Below, one piece after another: positions 38,923-48,021 of a DNA stretch of 64,000 bases. The position numbers and the translations under genes were made by a program. The DNA comes from Sporosarcina ureae (lineage in GTDB: Bacteria; Bacillota; Bacilli; Bacillales_A; Planococcaceae), in the NCBI RefSeq assembly GCF_002101375.1, contig NZ_CP015207.1, positions 1,604,001-1,668,000 of the forward strand, read 5' to 3'. How positions within the stretch are numbered: the first letter of the stretch is position 1; each line of letters opens with the position of its first letter. The notes below the pieces were generated by a model. The model was not told the DNA's origin, searched no databases, and saw only the letters and a program-made list of their open reading frames with translations.

Positions 38923-39324
38923 ATGAAACGAAATAGAATTATACTATTTGATGGCGAATGTAACTTCTGTGATGCAAGCGTTCAGTTTATTATTAAACGT
39001 GATCCATACAAACACTTTTCATTCGCTTCGTTACAAGATGATGTAGGTAGAAAACTTCGTAAGGACTATCAAATTCCTGACAACGTTGATAGCTTAGTAT
39101 TGATCGAAAATGGGAAAGCTTATACAAAGTCAGGCGCAGCCTTGCGTATCGCAAAAAAACTGGATGGTTTATGGCACTTGGCATTTCTATTCGTAGTCAT
39201 CCCACCAGCAATCCGCGATATCGTCTACGACTATGTTGCAACAAACCGATATAAATGGTTCGGTAAAAAGGAATTATCCTGCATGTTGCCTTCACCTGAG
39301 GACCGTCAACGTTTTATGGCATGA
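38923..39324 (+). CDS. yuxK: DCC-family thiol-disulfide oxidoreductase-like protein (DUF393)
   Basis: The 133-residue protein opens with LFDGECNFCDASVQFIIKRD, the DCC-family signature with Cys13-Cys16 in a CxxC arrangement, followed by the SLVLIENGKAYTKSGAALRI segment typical of this family. A redox role is inferred from the motif; substrates are unknown. ATG 38923 is preceded by AAAGGAGAG; the frame from 38878 adds unrelated residues. It is monocistronic, with a terminator at 39410. Confidence 0.85.
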   Translation: MKRNRIILFDGECNFCDASVQFIIKRDPYKHFSFASLQDDVGRKLRKDYQIPDNVDSLVLIENGKAYTKSGAALRIAKKLDGLWHLAFLFVVIPPAIRDIVYDYVATNRYKWFGKKELSCMLPSPEDRQRFMA

Positions 39325-39409
39325 AGTGTTTAATCATTATAAAGCCCTGATGCAGTAAATAAAAAAACTGAAAACAAACTCCCATTTTTTGAGAGTTGCT
39401 TCCAGTCCT

Positions 39410-39439
39410 AGCCTTCCTATTGCATGGAAGGCTTTTTTA
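39410..39439 (+). terminator. Terminator after the DCC-family gene
   Basis: Arms AGCCTTCC/GGAAGGCT (39410-39417, 39426-39433) are followed by TTTTTTA on the plus strand. The end of the convergent DUF779 gene overlaps it. Confidence 0.88.
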
Positions 39440-39793
39440 TGAAGTAAATTCCTTATATTCCTCGTCGGTAAAAGCACGAGATCTAGTTAAGAAACGTTTC
39501 CCTTCCACTCCTTCGAGCGAAAACATTCCCCCACGTCCGTCGACTACATCAATAATCAGTTGCGTATGTTTCCAATACTCAAACTGGCTTTTCATCATAT
39601 AGAATGGCATACCACCAATATGACCAAGCAAGATATCCTGATTACCTACAATCAAATCTCCGTCTTCGTAACACATCGGAGAAGATCCATCACAGCAACC
39701 GCCAGACTGATGGAACATCAAAGGACCGTGCTTATCTTTTAACAATTTTATAAGAACCAACGCTTTTTCTGTTGCGATTACTCGATCTGGCAT
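39437..39793 (-). CDS. DUF779 protein, partner of aldehyde dehydrogenase
   Basis: The 118-residue protein carries the DUF779 hallmark FHQSGGCCDGSSPMC (His28, Cys33, Cys34, Cys41). Members usually sit next to acetaldehyde or aldehyde dehydrogenases, as here, where it follows the dehydrogenase by 42 bp on the same strand. Its biochemical role is unestablished; the clustered His/Cys suggest metal binding (inference). ATG 39793 follows GGAGG. Confidence 0.85.
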   Translation of the reverse strand: MPDRVIATEKALVLIKLLKDKHGPLMFHQSGGCCDGSSPMCYEDGDLIVGNQDILLGHIGGMPFYMMKSQFEYWKHTQLIIDVVDGRGGMFSLEGVEGKRFLTRSRAFTDEEYKEFTS

Positions 39794-39835
39794 AGGATTT
39801 CCTCCATTCACTTTGAATCCTCCAGATAGATTCGA

Positions 39836-41377
39836 TTAAAAGAATCCTAGTTTACTTTCGTCGTAACTAACGAGCATGTTCTTCGTCTGCTGATAATGTG
39901 CCAGCATTTGCAAGTGATTTTCACGTCCGATCCCTGAAGCTTTATAGCCACCAAATGCAGAGTGTGCCGGATACGCATGATAACAGTTCGTCCATACGCG
40001 TCCTGCCTGAATTCCGCGACCGAAGCGGTACGCCGTATTCATATCACGCGTCCATACACCTGAACCTAGTCCATATAATGTGTCGTTCGCAATTTCTAAC
40101 GCTTCTTCTTTATCTTTGAATGTTGTAACCGCTACTACGGGACCGAAAATCTCTTCTTGGAAGATCCTCATTTTATTATGCCCTTTAAATACAGTCGGCT
40201 TCACATAATACCCCTCTGCAAGATCCCCTTCGAGTTTGTTCTGCTCTCCACCCGTCAGACATTCTGCGCCTTCTTGTTTTCCGATATCCAAGTAGGAAAG
40301 AATTTTTTCCAGTTGTTCAGTAGATGCCTGAGCACCCATCATGACTGTTGGATCCAATGGATTACCCGTCTTGATCGCTTTAACACGCTCAAGTGCACGT
40401 TCCATAAACTTGTCGTAAATGGATTCCTGAATTAGCGCTCGGGACGGACATGTACAGACCTCCCCTTGATTCAAGGCGAACATAACAAAACCTTCGACTG
40501 CTTTGTCAAGGAACGCATCATCTTTCGCCATTACATCTTCAAAGAAAATGTTCGGGGATTTCCCGCCCAGTTCTAATGTGACCGGAATCAAGTTTTGAGA
40601 AGCGTACTGCATGATCAGACGACCTGTTGTCGTCTCGCCAGTAAAAGCGATTTTATTAATTCTAGGATTGGACGCTAGGGGTTTTCCGGCTTCCAGTCCA
40701 AAACCGTTGACGACGTTTAAAACACCTGCTGGTAGTAAATCTTCGATTAATTCTACCAATACCAAAATAGACGCTGGTGTTTGCTCAGCTGGTTTTAACA
40801 CGATACAGTTTCCTGCCGCCAATGCCGGGGCAAGTTTCCATACTGCCATTAGAATCGGGAAGTTCCAAGGAATAATCTGACCCACGACTCCTAATGGCTC
40901 ATGGAAATGGTAGGCTACTGTGTCGTTATCAATTTGACTGACTCCGCCTTCTTGTGCACGAATTGCAGAAGCAAAGTATCTGAAATGATCTACTGCAAGT
41001 GGAAGATCGGCATTCAACGTTTCACGGACAGCTTTTCCGTTATCCCATGTTTCAGCTACAGCCAGCATTTCCAAATTCTCTTCAATACGATCTGCTATCT
41101 TCAGTAATATATTCGAACGTTCAGTAACTGATGTTTTTCCCCATGCATCTTTCGCCGCATGAGCAGCATCCAGAGCCAGTTCAATGTCTTCTTCCGTAGA
41201 TCTCGCCACCTGGGTAAATACCTTACCTGTAACTGGTGTTGGATTATCGAAATACTGGCCTTTTACTGGTGCCGTCCACTTACCACCAATAAAATTATCA
41301 TAGCGTTCCTTGAACTGAACTTTTGAACCTTCTGTATTCGGATTTGCATAAACTAGATTTTCTGAAGCTTGTACCAT
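39836..41377 (-). CDS. NAD-dependent aldehyde dehydrogenase
   Basis: The 513-residue protein is a complete ALDH superfamily member. It has the [12 protein letters not shown]-binding segment, [11 protein letters not shown] (Rossmann turn), the catalytic-base motif [10 protein letters not shown] and the catalytic Cys in [13 protein letters not shown] near residue 300. Residues such as [20 protein letters not shown] at the N-terminus recall the AcoD/ExaC acetaldehyde-type dehydrogenases. It is likely an acetaldehyde dehydrogenase, given the DUF779 partner. ATG 41377 follows AGGGAGTG. Confidence 0.92.
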   Translation of the reverse strand: MVQASENLVYANPNTEGSKVQFKERYDNFIGGKWTAPVKGQYFDNPTPVTGKVFTQVARSTEEDIELALDAAHAAKDAWGKTSVTERSNILLKIADRIEENLEMLAVAETWDNGKAVRETLNADLPLAVDHFRYFASAIRAQEGGVSQIDNDTVAYHFHEPLGVVGQIIPWNFPILMAVWKLAPALAAGNCIVLKPAEQTPASILVLVELIEDLLPAGVLNVVNGFGLEAGKPLASNPRINKIAFTGETTTGRLIMQYASQNLIPVTLELGGKSPNIFFEDVMAKDDAFLDKAVEGFVMFALNQGEVCTCPSRALIQESIYDKFMERALERVKAIKTGNPLDPTVMMGAQASTEQLEKILSYLDIGKQEGAECLTGGEQNKLEGDLAEGYYVKPTVFKGHNKMRIFQEEIFGPVVAVTTFKDKEEALEIANDTLYGLGSGVWTRDMNTAYRFGRGIQAGRVWTNCYHAYPAHSAFGGYKASGIGRENHLQMLAHYQQTKNMLVSYDESKLGFF

Positions 41378-41671
41378 ACTGCGTCACACTCCCTGTTCTC
41401 TCATTTTTCTATTAGTCTAGTGCAATCATTTTTGCACACAGAGCTACTATACGAATCTCTATAGAACTTTATGCGAATTGAATGCGCTTACATGTAGTAT
41501 CTTTTATAATAGCGGAAGATTCCATTTCTTTCAACTAAATACTTTTCACTTTAAATATACGGCAGAAGTTTCGCCAATTACACTGGCTGGAACTAACTTA
41601 TTTACTATTCATAATCCAACTGTGCGATAAAAAAATTCAATGTAGAATATTTTCATTCTATACTTTCGAAA
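41378..41671. other. Gene-free stretch upstream of the aldehyde dehydrogenase
   Basis: No gene is supported in this AT-rich region. It must hold the aldehyde dehydrogenase promoter and possibly an activator site, but I could not pick out a convincing -35/-10 pair or a sigma-54 -24/-12 element. Confidence 0.5.
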
Positions 41672-41714
41672 GAAAAAACCCTGTTTTCCCCTATATAAGC
41701 GGTAAAACCAGGGT
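41672..41714 (-). terminator. Terminator downstream of the gerBAC operon
   Basis: Arms ACCCTG/CAGGGT with an inner TTTT/AAAA pairing (41678-41714) are followed by TTTTTTC on the minus strand. It lies about 125 nt past the gerC stop. Confidence 0.8.
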
Positions 41715-41838
41715 CTTTTATTCCCAAGAAAAGAGTATAGATGCCAAGATTGATTTATAAAGCTCAATCCCTATCCACTCACATAGTGCAGGTCAGACAA
41801 ATAGAAATCGCTTATTCCATTAGTTGTGTTGTCATTCT

Positions 41839-42993
41839 TTATCGTTCAATCGTCTCTTTATATGATTTTCTATCTGAGGAAAGCTTTGTAACACGCACCT
41901 TCAAGTTTCGAATAGAATCCTCGGTCAACTCCAATTTACCTTCCTTATGATGCTTCTTCCACTCTTTAACGTTTTTTCTATATAGTTTCTCTGAAAGATG
42001 ATAAATATCAACGTCTATTGTTAAAGCATCCTCATACGTTTCCTTAATTTCACTTTCCACCACTTTTTCTATCTCTTTCCGAATTCGATCTGTCGTAATA
42101 TCTTTTCCCATTTCACTGACAGTTGCCGATAAATCGACATTAATATCAAACTTCACTTCTCCCTTTCCAGTAATCGGCTTGATTTTCACCTTCACCTTAT
42201 CAATGATCATCGTAAAATAATTTCCTCCGTCCAATTTAAAGGTAACTTGGCCCCTTTTCGTATTATTTGACATCCATTGTATTCCTCGGGCTTTGTCACC
42301 TGAGATAAATCCCTTGAAGCTGGTAGGGGTAATTACACCCACCCCTGACAAAACCGGTGCTTTAATAGGCTCCTGCATAGACTTCCAATTTTCCTCCACT
42401 GAAATTAATGGAATCATCGCCTCATGGCCAGGCTCATCCAGTCCGATTAGTAACTGTCGAATATTTAGTGGCTGTATGAAAGATTCTTGTTCATAGGAGT
42501 TCTTGGGATCACCAAGCTTAGACAATGTGATTGATTTATTAAGAACGGGTCTTAATAAAAGAACATCTTGCACGGGATCTTTCGTGGTGTACAGCCAAAT
42601 TTGATATCTTGTTTCCTTATAGCGAATAAAACTATCAATAACCGGACTTAATTTCCCTTTAACCATCACGTCTTCTGATGCAACAATATAAGAAAGATGA
42701 CCCCAAAACAATTTTTGATCTACTGAATGATATAATTCAAAAAGCGCTTCATCCATTGTATTGCCTGTGGCATGTCCAACTTCCGCTTGCACGGCTCCGA
42801 TATCAATGGGTTGCTCGCTATTTGCTGTATTAGCAAAACTGACAAGTTGCACATACACTTCGTATTTTCCATCCTTAAAATCCACACCGACCCCATTGAT
42901 ATAAAGCATTCTTTCCGGCTCATTAGAATCCACACAGCCAGAAAGAACTGCTGAAAGGATTGCCAAAACTAGCGCAAGTATACGTGCAGTCAT
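41839..42993 (-). CDS. gerC: Germinant receptor lipoprotein, Ger(x)C family
   Basis: The 384-residue protein has a lipoprotein signal peptide with lipobox LSGC (lipidated Cys20) and the Ger(x)C fold: an N-terminal ERMLYINGVGVD region, a central segment and a C-terminal spore-germination domain. It forms the outer-face C subunit of a GerA-type nutrient receptor in the spore inner membrane. It overlaps gerA by 4 bp. Which nutrient the receptor senses cannot be told from sequence. Confidence 0.93.
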   Translation of the reverse strand: MTARILALVLAILSAVLSGCVDSNEPERMLYINGVGVDFKDGKYEVYVQLVSFANTANSEQPIDIGAVQAEVGHATGNTMDEALFELYHSVDQKLFWGHLSYIVASEDVMVKGKLSPVIDSFIRYKETRYQIWLYTTKDPVQDVLLLRPVLNKSITLSKLGDPKNSYEQESFIQPLNIRQLLIGLDEPGHEAMIPLISVEENWKSMQEPIKAPVLSGVGVITPTSFKGFISGDKARGIQWMSNNTKRGQVTFKLDGGNYFTMIIDKVKVKIKPITGKGEVKFDINVDLSATVSEMGKDITTDRIRKEIEKVVESEIKETYEDALTIDVDIYHLSEKLYRKNVKEWKKHHKEGKLELTEDSIRNLKVRVTKLSSDRKSYKETIER

Positions 42994-44444
42994 TTTCCAC
43001 CTTCTTTGTTCCGTGTTTTATCCTTGGGACTTAGCATATTCGGACGCTTTTTATATTGTTTGGGATATAAACGCAAAAGCGACTTCTGTATGGTCTCCCA
43101 GCTTAAATCCGTCGCAATATTCATGTAAGGCACCCCGAATGTTCGAATACTAGCTAAGTATAGAACGGTAAAATAGAGCGCCATAAGGAATCCAAACAGT
43201 CCAAAAAAGGACGTTAAGATAATGAAAAATATACGTAGTATACTCACGGATCCCACCAACGATTGGTTAACCAACGTAAATGTCGAAATCGTTGAAGCCG
43301 CTATAACGACAATCATAGCGGGACTTGTAATTCCTGCCCGAATGGCGGCATCTCCAATAATTAACCCACCCACAACGCCAATCGTTCCTCCAAGTGCAAT
43401 TGGAAGACGTAAGCCTGCCTCACGAAATAATTCAAACATGAGTAGCATGAGTAGCATTTCAAGTGTTGTAGGCAACGGCAGTCCCGTATTAGCTTTCACG
43501 ACTGTCGCTAATAATAGAAGGGGCAATTGATCTTGATGAAATGTTGTTAATGCGAGCCAAAGTGCCGGTAAAGTTATACCTATCGACAAACCAAAAATAC
43601 GCAATATTCGTTCCAACGAACTATAAATAGCTATATTCTCATTATCATCACTTGTTTTAACAAGTAAAAACAGGTTTATGGGCAAAATTACAGCATAGGC
43701 CGCCCCATCAACAAAAATGAGAAATCTACCTCTTGCTAGGGATTGAATCGCATTATCGGGTCGACCTGTATAGTTAGTTCTTGGGAAGAGTACGCCCTTA
43801 ATATCCATACTCTCCATCAGTAAGTCCGGGCTGAATACGATATCCATATCAACTTTTTTTATCTGGTTTTTTATACTATTTAACGTCTCTTTACTAGCGA
43901 TATCGTCAAAATATAGAAGAGCTACTGTCGTTTTAGTTCGCTTCCCCAATTCAAATTTTTCCACACTCAATGAACTCGTTGGTAAACGCTTCCGGATTAG
44001 CGCGATATTGACCGAAACGTCTTCAATAAAATTATCCCTAGGCCCTTTAACCGGTGCTTCTAATTTTGTCTCTTCGGGATTTCGGTTTGGTTTTTTTGCA
44101 ATATTACTTGAAAAGAGAAGACCAAACTCCTCAAAATATAGAAGCAAATTTCCGGTGTATACGAGTGTACCCGCTTCATTAATGTCTTCCACTCTTTTTA
44201 AATCCGGAATGTGTAATTGTGCTACAATGGCTTCTTCTGTCGTTACATCCTTCAAATGATTCATCATAAGCTGAACACGTTGAACAATGACTTCATTCAG
44301 TAATTGCTGATCGATCATGGCATTACATGTAATGAATACTACTGGACGTTCATTGAACGTGTACGATTGAAACTGAACATCCGCGGACTTTAGAAACAAT
44401 TGTTTCATGGAATTTATATCTATTTCCTTTTCATCCGACTTCAT
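42990..44444 (-). CDS. gerA: Germinant receptor subunit A (GerA family)
   Basis: The 484-residue protein has a large soluble N-terminal domain (about 1-250; VFITCNAMIDQQLLNEVIVQ) and a C-terminal membrane domain of about five segments with the family motifs LPLPTTLEMLLMLLMFELFREAGLRLP and GGTIGVVGGLIIGDAAI split by short loops. GerA subunits assemble with B and C subunits into germinant-gated channels. It starts 27 bp after gerB, without a strong ribosome binding site (GGTGAAGAA). Confidence 0.93.
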   Translation of the reverse strand: MKSDEKEIDINSMKQLFLKSADVQFQSYTFNERPVVFITCNAMIDQQLLNEVIVQRVQLMMNHLKDVTTEEAIVAQLHIPDLKRVEDINEAGTLVYTGNLLLYFEEFGLLFSSNIAKKPNRNPEETKLEAPVKGPRDNFIEDVSVNIALIRKRLPTSSLSVEKFELGKRTKTTVALLYFDDIASKETLNSIKNQIKKVDMDIVFSPDLLMESMDIKGVLFPRTNYTGRPDNAIQSLARGRFLIFVDGAAYAVILPINLFLLVKTSDDNENIAIYSSLERILRIFGLSIGITLPALWLALTTFHQDQLPLLLLATVVKANTGLPLPTTLEMLLMLLMFELFREAGLRLPIALGGTIGVVGGLIIGDAAIRAGITSPAMIVVIAASTISTFTLVNQSLVGSVSILRIFFIILTSFFGLFGFLMALYFTVLYLASIRTFGVPYMNIATDLSWETIQKSLLRLYPKQYKKRPNMLSPKDKTRNKEGGK

Positions 44445-44471
44445 GGTTCTTCACCATTTTCTGTATAGATT

Positions 44472-45566
44472 TTATGTTCTGACTTTTCTAGATGGTTTTC
44501 TTGAAATCAAAGCAATAACGACTAAAAAGAAAGATAGAAAGAGCATGAAGAATAAAGTGATGATCAATACATAATCTCCTTTAATGGTATGAAAAAGACG
44601 ATCATCCAAAAGAGACAACGACAACGTCATAAAGAAAAAAGCGGGGGCAAGTATTTTCCAAATACGCTGTTTGTCTCCTGTCATATTTAACAAGTCCGCT
44701 GCTATGAATAAAAGAAGCCCCACTCTTATGAATGCACCTGACAACCATTGATAAATTGAAGCAAAATCAAAATGCTCGATAAACCGCCCAACCGATCCCA
44801 GTCCCCATTCTTCATAGGCGGGAAATCTTTGTTTTGTCGCTTCGGTTGGACCAAACTCCGTTATGGCTCCAATGGTAGGACCCATGGTCAAACCCATCAA
44901 AATGAAAAGCATAATAGCGAAATGATACCACCGCATCCGATCTTTGACTTGTTGTTGTATGAACAAGAACAACAAAATCTCGACAAATCCGGATGCTGCA
45001 AACATCGCGGTAGTGAGTACAGGTTGAAATCCATGTTCCAAAAAAGGTTGAAGCAACTCATAATTTTTCACTTGCATATTCGTAAATGCAATAAAAAAAC
45101 CTAAAATAACGATCCAAAATAAAATAAGTACATTAACCATCGCAATCGTTTGTAAGTTTGTGGTGACAAGTAGGATACATAAAATGGTGTAAACGATTAC
45201 CAACGGCAGCATAGGCGTTTCTGGCAGAAAAGTTGACACCATCCAAAATAATGTCTCACCCATTGTAAATGCGGCCATAATAATTAAAAAGAAAGCCGTT
45301 ACGTACCGGAATATGGCTGTAGCGACTTTCCCGATGTTCGTCTCCAACCACTTTGTTAACGGTTGTTGATTTGATTTTTTATGGATGTAAAGTACGAGAA
45401 AAAGCCAAGGAAAGATTGCAATAGTTGCCACTAGAATAGATATCCATCCATCCCTTCCCGCCCCTTTCACCAATGACGGGATAATAGTCACATGATTTTT
45501 CAAACCAATTATTGTCATCGACAGGAAAATAACATGCAAGACACTTATAGAACCGGTTTTTTTCAT
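44472..45566 (-). CDS. gerB: Germinant receptor subunit B (GerB, APC-type permease)
   Basis: The 364-residue protein is an integral membrane protein with about ten segments, of the spore germination permease family related to amino-acid transporters. It is the likely germinant-binding subunit. ATG 45566 (MKKTGSISVLHVIFLSM) follows GAGGG at 8 nt; the upstream TTG 45608 has no binding site. It is first in the operon, an order (B-A-C) that differs from the usual A-B-C of gerA operons. Confidence 0.92.
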   Translation of the reverse strand: MKKTGSISVLHVIFLSMTIIGLKNHVTIIPSLVKGAGRDGWISILVATIAIFPWLFLVLYIHKKSNQQPLTKWLETNIGKVATAIFRYVTAFFLIIMAAFTMGETLFWMVSTFLPETPMLPLVIVYTILCILLVTTNLQTIAMVNVLILFWIVILGFFIAFTNMQVKNYELLQPFLEHGFQPVLTTAMFAASGFVEILLFLFIQQQVKDRMRWYHFAIMLFILMGLTMGPTIGAITEFGPTEATKQRFPAYEEWGLGSVGRFIEHFDFASIYQWLSGAFIRVGLLLFIAADLLNMTGDKQRIWKILAPAFFFMTLSLSLLDDRLFHTIKGDYVLIITLFFMLFLSFFLVVIALISRKPSRKVRT

Positions 45567-45677
45567 ACGAAAACCCTCTAACGTTTTTATATCATTTAGC
45601 TTTGACAATAATAGATAAAATTATACTTACTAGACGATAGAATAGAGGGGAAGGATGATACTATTTTCTCAACTGCA

Positions 45678-46874
45678 TTAATTACATGTGGTATAACGCC
45701 AATAATTATCTCCCAGCACACCTGACAAATACGCTAATCCTTCACTTTCAGTACGATGGACGGAACGCCAGTCCTCTCCGTCAAGCGCTAAATAAATTTC
45801 ATGATGAGGTGCATCATTATGATAGCCAACCAGGTCAATGTTCCCTTCCTGATCCACATGAGCTTTCACTTCATAATGAATTGGCGGTGAAGTGGTTAAT
45901 GGATTGCCTACGTCATGATTGATTGTAAAATGAACTTCTGTCGATTTCCCTTCCAACCGATCAATGTCTATACCATCTACAGACGCATGGTCATGACGCT
46001 TATACCGTTTCATCGTATTCAAGCCGATTGACGGTCCCGTGGCTTTCGTAAATTGCAATGTACTGTCTCCCCCGATAAACTCTCCTTCTATATCCACACG
46101 GGTACGGAAGCTTTTCCCTTCTGGATTAAAGTCCCGATCATCTCCTGTAAAGTATGGTATCGGTGAAAAGAGATTCGGATTCTTTATAATATCTTCCTTT
46201 AAAAATGTCGTATAACGGAACTTCCACTGTTCCACTTCTTTTGTCTTTTTCCTGTCAGCTACCGGTTTTAGTAATTGATTCCGCTGCTTTACCCGTACAG
46301 AAAAAGTGTAGATTTCTTCTGTCGGTTTATTCTCAAGATTTCGAGGCATAATCACTTCATACACTTTTGATGCGATCGATTTACTGACATTCATTTTCTG
46401 ATTGCTGTCAATCAATGGACGCGTTGCCGCGACACTATATACTACCGACTCAGAAAGACTTGTCTCACGATCAATAAAACGATTATCAGTAATTGTCTCG
46501 ATGTATTGTCCGTTGCGGTAAATATCAAACTTCTCTACGTCCTTAATCCACTCCCATGACAGTGCAATTTGTGATGGGGCGACAATCGTTGTAATGACTA
46601 AGCGTTGTAAAGGATGTTCATCTTCCTGTACTTCTGTTAGGGCGGACGTCTGGATAACAATCACATCTTGAACCCGTCCTTCCTCCACTCGTTCCACTGT
46701 ATATTGAAAAGGATGTGACGGGTCTAATTCACCATCCGTAAACTTCGGAGCCGTTCCTTCATATACTTGCCTGTCATTTTTATAAACACGATAATAACCA
46801 CCTGTGTCACTCCATGTGAATGATATATCATCCAATGAATGAACCATCTGTTGAATTTCAAATAATTTCTCCAT
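45678..46874 (-). CDS. Protein with fibronectin-III-like modules, unknown function (DUF3238-like)
   Basis: The 398-residue protein has no signal peptide or membrane segment. Residues ~10-75 and ~90-170 look like two fibronectin-III-type beta sandwiches (SFTWSDTGGYYRVYKNDRQ; ALSWEWIKDVEKFDIYRNGQ). The C-terminal half has PYFTGDDRDFNPEGKSFRT and VGYHNDAPHHEIYLALDGED, which remind me of Bacillus DUF3238 proteins; that family assignment is from memory. It lies 112 bp upstream of gerB on the same strand, so a spore-related role is possible but unproven. Confidence 0.75.
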   Translation of the reverse strand: MEKLFEIQQMVHSLDDISFTWSDTGGYYRVYKNDRQVYEGTAPKFTDGELDPSHPFQYTVERVEEGRVQDVIVIQTSALTEVQEDEHPLQRLVITTIVAPSQIALSWEWIKDVEKFDIYRNGQYIETITDNRFIDRETSLSESVVYSVAATRPLIDSNQKMNVSKSIASKVYEVIMPRNLENKPTEEIYTFSVRVKQRNQLLKPVADRKKTKEVEQWKFRYTTFLKEDIIKNPNLFSPIPYFTGDDRDFNPEGKSFRTRVDIEGEFIGGDSTLQFTKATGPSIGLNTMKRYKRHDHASVDGIDIDRLEGKSTEVHFTINHDVGNPLTTSPPIHYEVKAHVDQEGNIDLVGYHNDAPHHEIYLALDGEDWRSVHRTESEGLAYLSGVLGDNYWRYTTCN

Positions 46875-47020
46875 TTGCGATCTGCTCCCTTTTATCTATT
46901 TCATCTGAAACAGTTATACGCCTTCAGATAATTATGTAACATTCAGCATATCGTTATACCTCTTTGTCTATGCGGAATCGCTCATTTCCAAATACTTAGA
47001 CCTTCTAATCCCAGTATTAT

Positions 47021-47049
47021 TTCAACCTTTTTCATGTATATGATATAAT
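47021..47049 (+). promoter_or_regulatory. Extended -10 promoter for the thi operon
   Basis: The plus strand shows an extended -10 TGATATAAT (TATAAT at 47044-47049) with a weak -35 TTCAAC (47021-47026) at 17 bp. It starts the TPP riboswitch transcript about 22 bp downstream. Confidence 0.7.
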
Positions 47050-47071
47050 TAGCCTGTCTGATACATAGCCA

Positions 47072-47157
47072 CCACTAGGGGCGCCTTCTTTTCGGCTGAG
47101 ATGCGATTACGCAAACCCTTTGAACCTGATCTAGCACATACTAGCGGAGGGAAGTGG
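47072..47157 (+). promoter_or_regulatory. TPP riboswitch (THI element)
   Basis: P1 arms CCACT/AGTGG enclose GGGGCGCC, the conserved GGCTGAGATG, CCCTTTGAACCTGATCTAG and ACTAGCGGAGGGAAG. These are the signature THI-box segments in order. TPP binding would favour the terminator at 47178-47199 and shut off thiamine salvage. Confidence 0.97.
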
Positions 47158-47177
47158 GTAGTTTTCATACCCAATTG

Positions 47178-47199
47178 CCCATCTATGCATGGGTTTTTT
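47178..47199 (+). terminator. TPP riboswitch terminator
   Basis: Arms CCCAT/ATGGG (47178-47182, 47189-47193) are followed by TTTTTTG. It is short, but correctly placed 20 nt past the aptamer and 30 nt before thiM. The nearby ACCCAA (47169-47174) could pair with GGGTA to form an antiterminator. Confidence 0.75.
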
Positions 47200-47231
47200 G
47201 TATATATACCTTTAAAGGGAGGAAAAGAAAC

Positions 47232-48002
47232 ATGCAGCTTATTCAAGAACTTCGTCAAAGGCAACCGCTCGTTCATTGCATTACAAATTTTGTAGTCGCG
47301 AATTTCCAAGCAAATGGTTTACTTGCAATAGGCGCTTCTCCCGTTATGGCGGATGCAGTAGAAGAAGCAGAAGATATCGCTAGAATTGCCTCTTGCAGCA
47401 TTTTAAATATTGGCACATTGAAGCAACAAACAGTAGATGCAATGATTTTGGCAGGAAACAGTGCCCGCGCAGTAGGAAAACCCGTCGTACTAGACCCTGT
47501 GGGTGCAGGCGCCACAGCTTTTCGTAAAGCTAGCGTCCTGAAAGTACTGAACGAAGTAGACGTCACACTGATCCGTTGTAATGCAGGGGAACTTGCTGCA
47601 ATTGCAGATGTTCCATGGGCCGCCAAGGGTGTTGACGCAGGTGAAGGTTCTGCCGACATCAAAGGTATAGCGACAATGACTGCTCGCAAGTATAACTGTC
47701 TGGTTGCAGTATCAGGCGAAGTGGATATTGTCACGGATGGTGATTCCACATTATCCATTACAGGCGGTCACCCCATGATGACTACCATTACAGGTACGGG
47801 GTGTTTACTTAGTTCTGTCACGGGTGCTTTTCTTTCTATAGGAATGGAATATCCCTTGGAAGCTGTAGCAGATGCACTTTCATTTTATAAACGGGCTGGT
47901 GAACAGACAGCTAAAATTTCACGTGGTCCTGGCGACTTTGCTGTGAACTTCATAAATACATTACATACATTGGATAGCGAATCGAAAACATTTTCAACCT
48001 AA
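47232..48002 (+). CDS. thiM: Hydroxyethylthiazole kinase
   Basis: ThiM phosphorylates hydroxyethylthiazole for thiamine salvage. The 256-residue ribokinase-like protein starts MQLIQELRQRQPLVHCITNF and has PVVLDPVGAGATAFRK and GTGCLLSSVTGAF with the catalytic Cys/Gly region. ATG 47232 follows GGGAGGAAAAG; the frame opening at 47154 lies inside the riboswitch and is rejected as a start. It is first gene of thiM-thiD-thiE-thiW. Confidence 0.96.
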   Translation: MQLIQELRQRQPLVHCITNFVVANFQANGLLAIGASPVMADAVEEAEDIARIASCSILNIGTLKQQTVDAMILAGNSARAVGKPVVLDPVGAGATAFRKASVLKVLNEVDVTLIRCNAGELAAIADVPWAAKGVDAGEGSADIKGIATMTARKYNCLVAVSGEVDIVTDGDSTLSITGGHPMMTTITGTGCLLSSVTGAFLSIGMEYPLEAVADALSFYKRAGEQTAKISRGPGDFAVNFINTLHTLDSESKTFST

Positions 48003-48021
48003 TAGACAGGAGGTTTTTCAA

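Noticed and set aside
47154..47231. N-terminal extension of thiM by 26 codons
   Set aside because: It would translate through the TPP riboswitch terminator. ATG 47232 has a proper GGGAGG site and matches ThiM starts.
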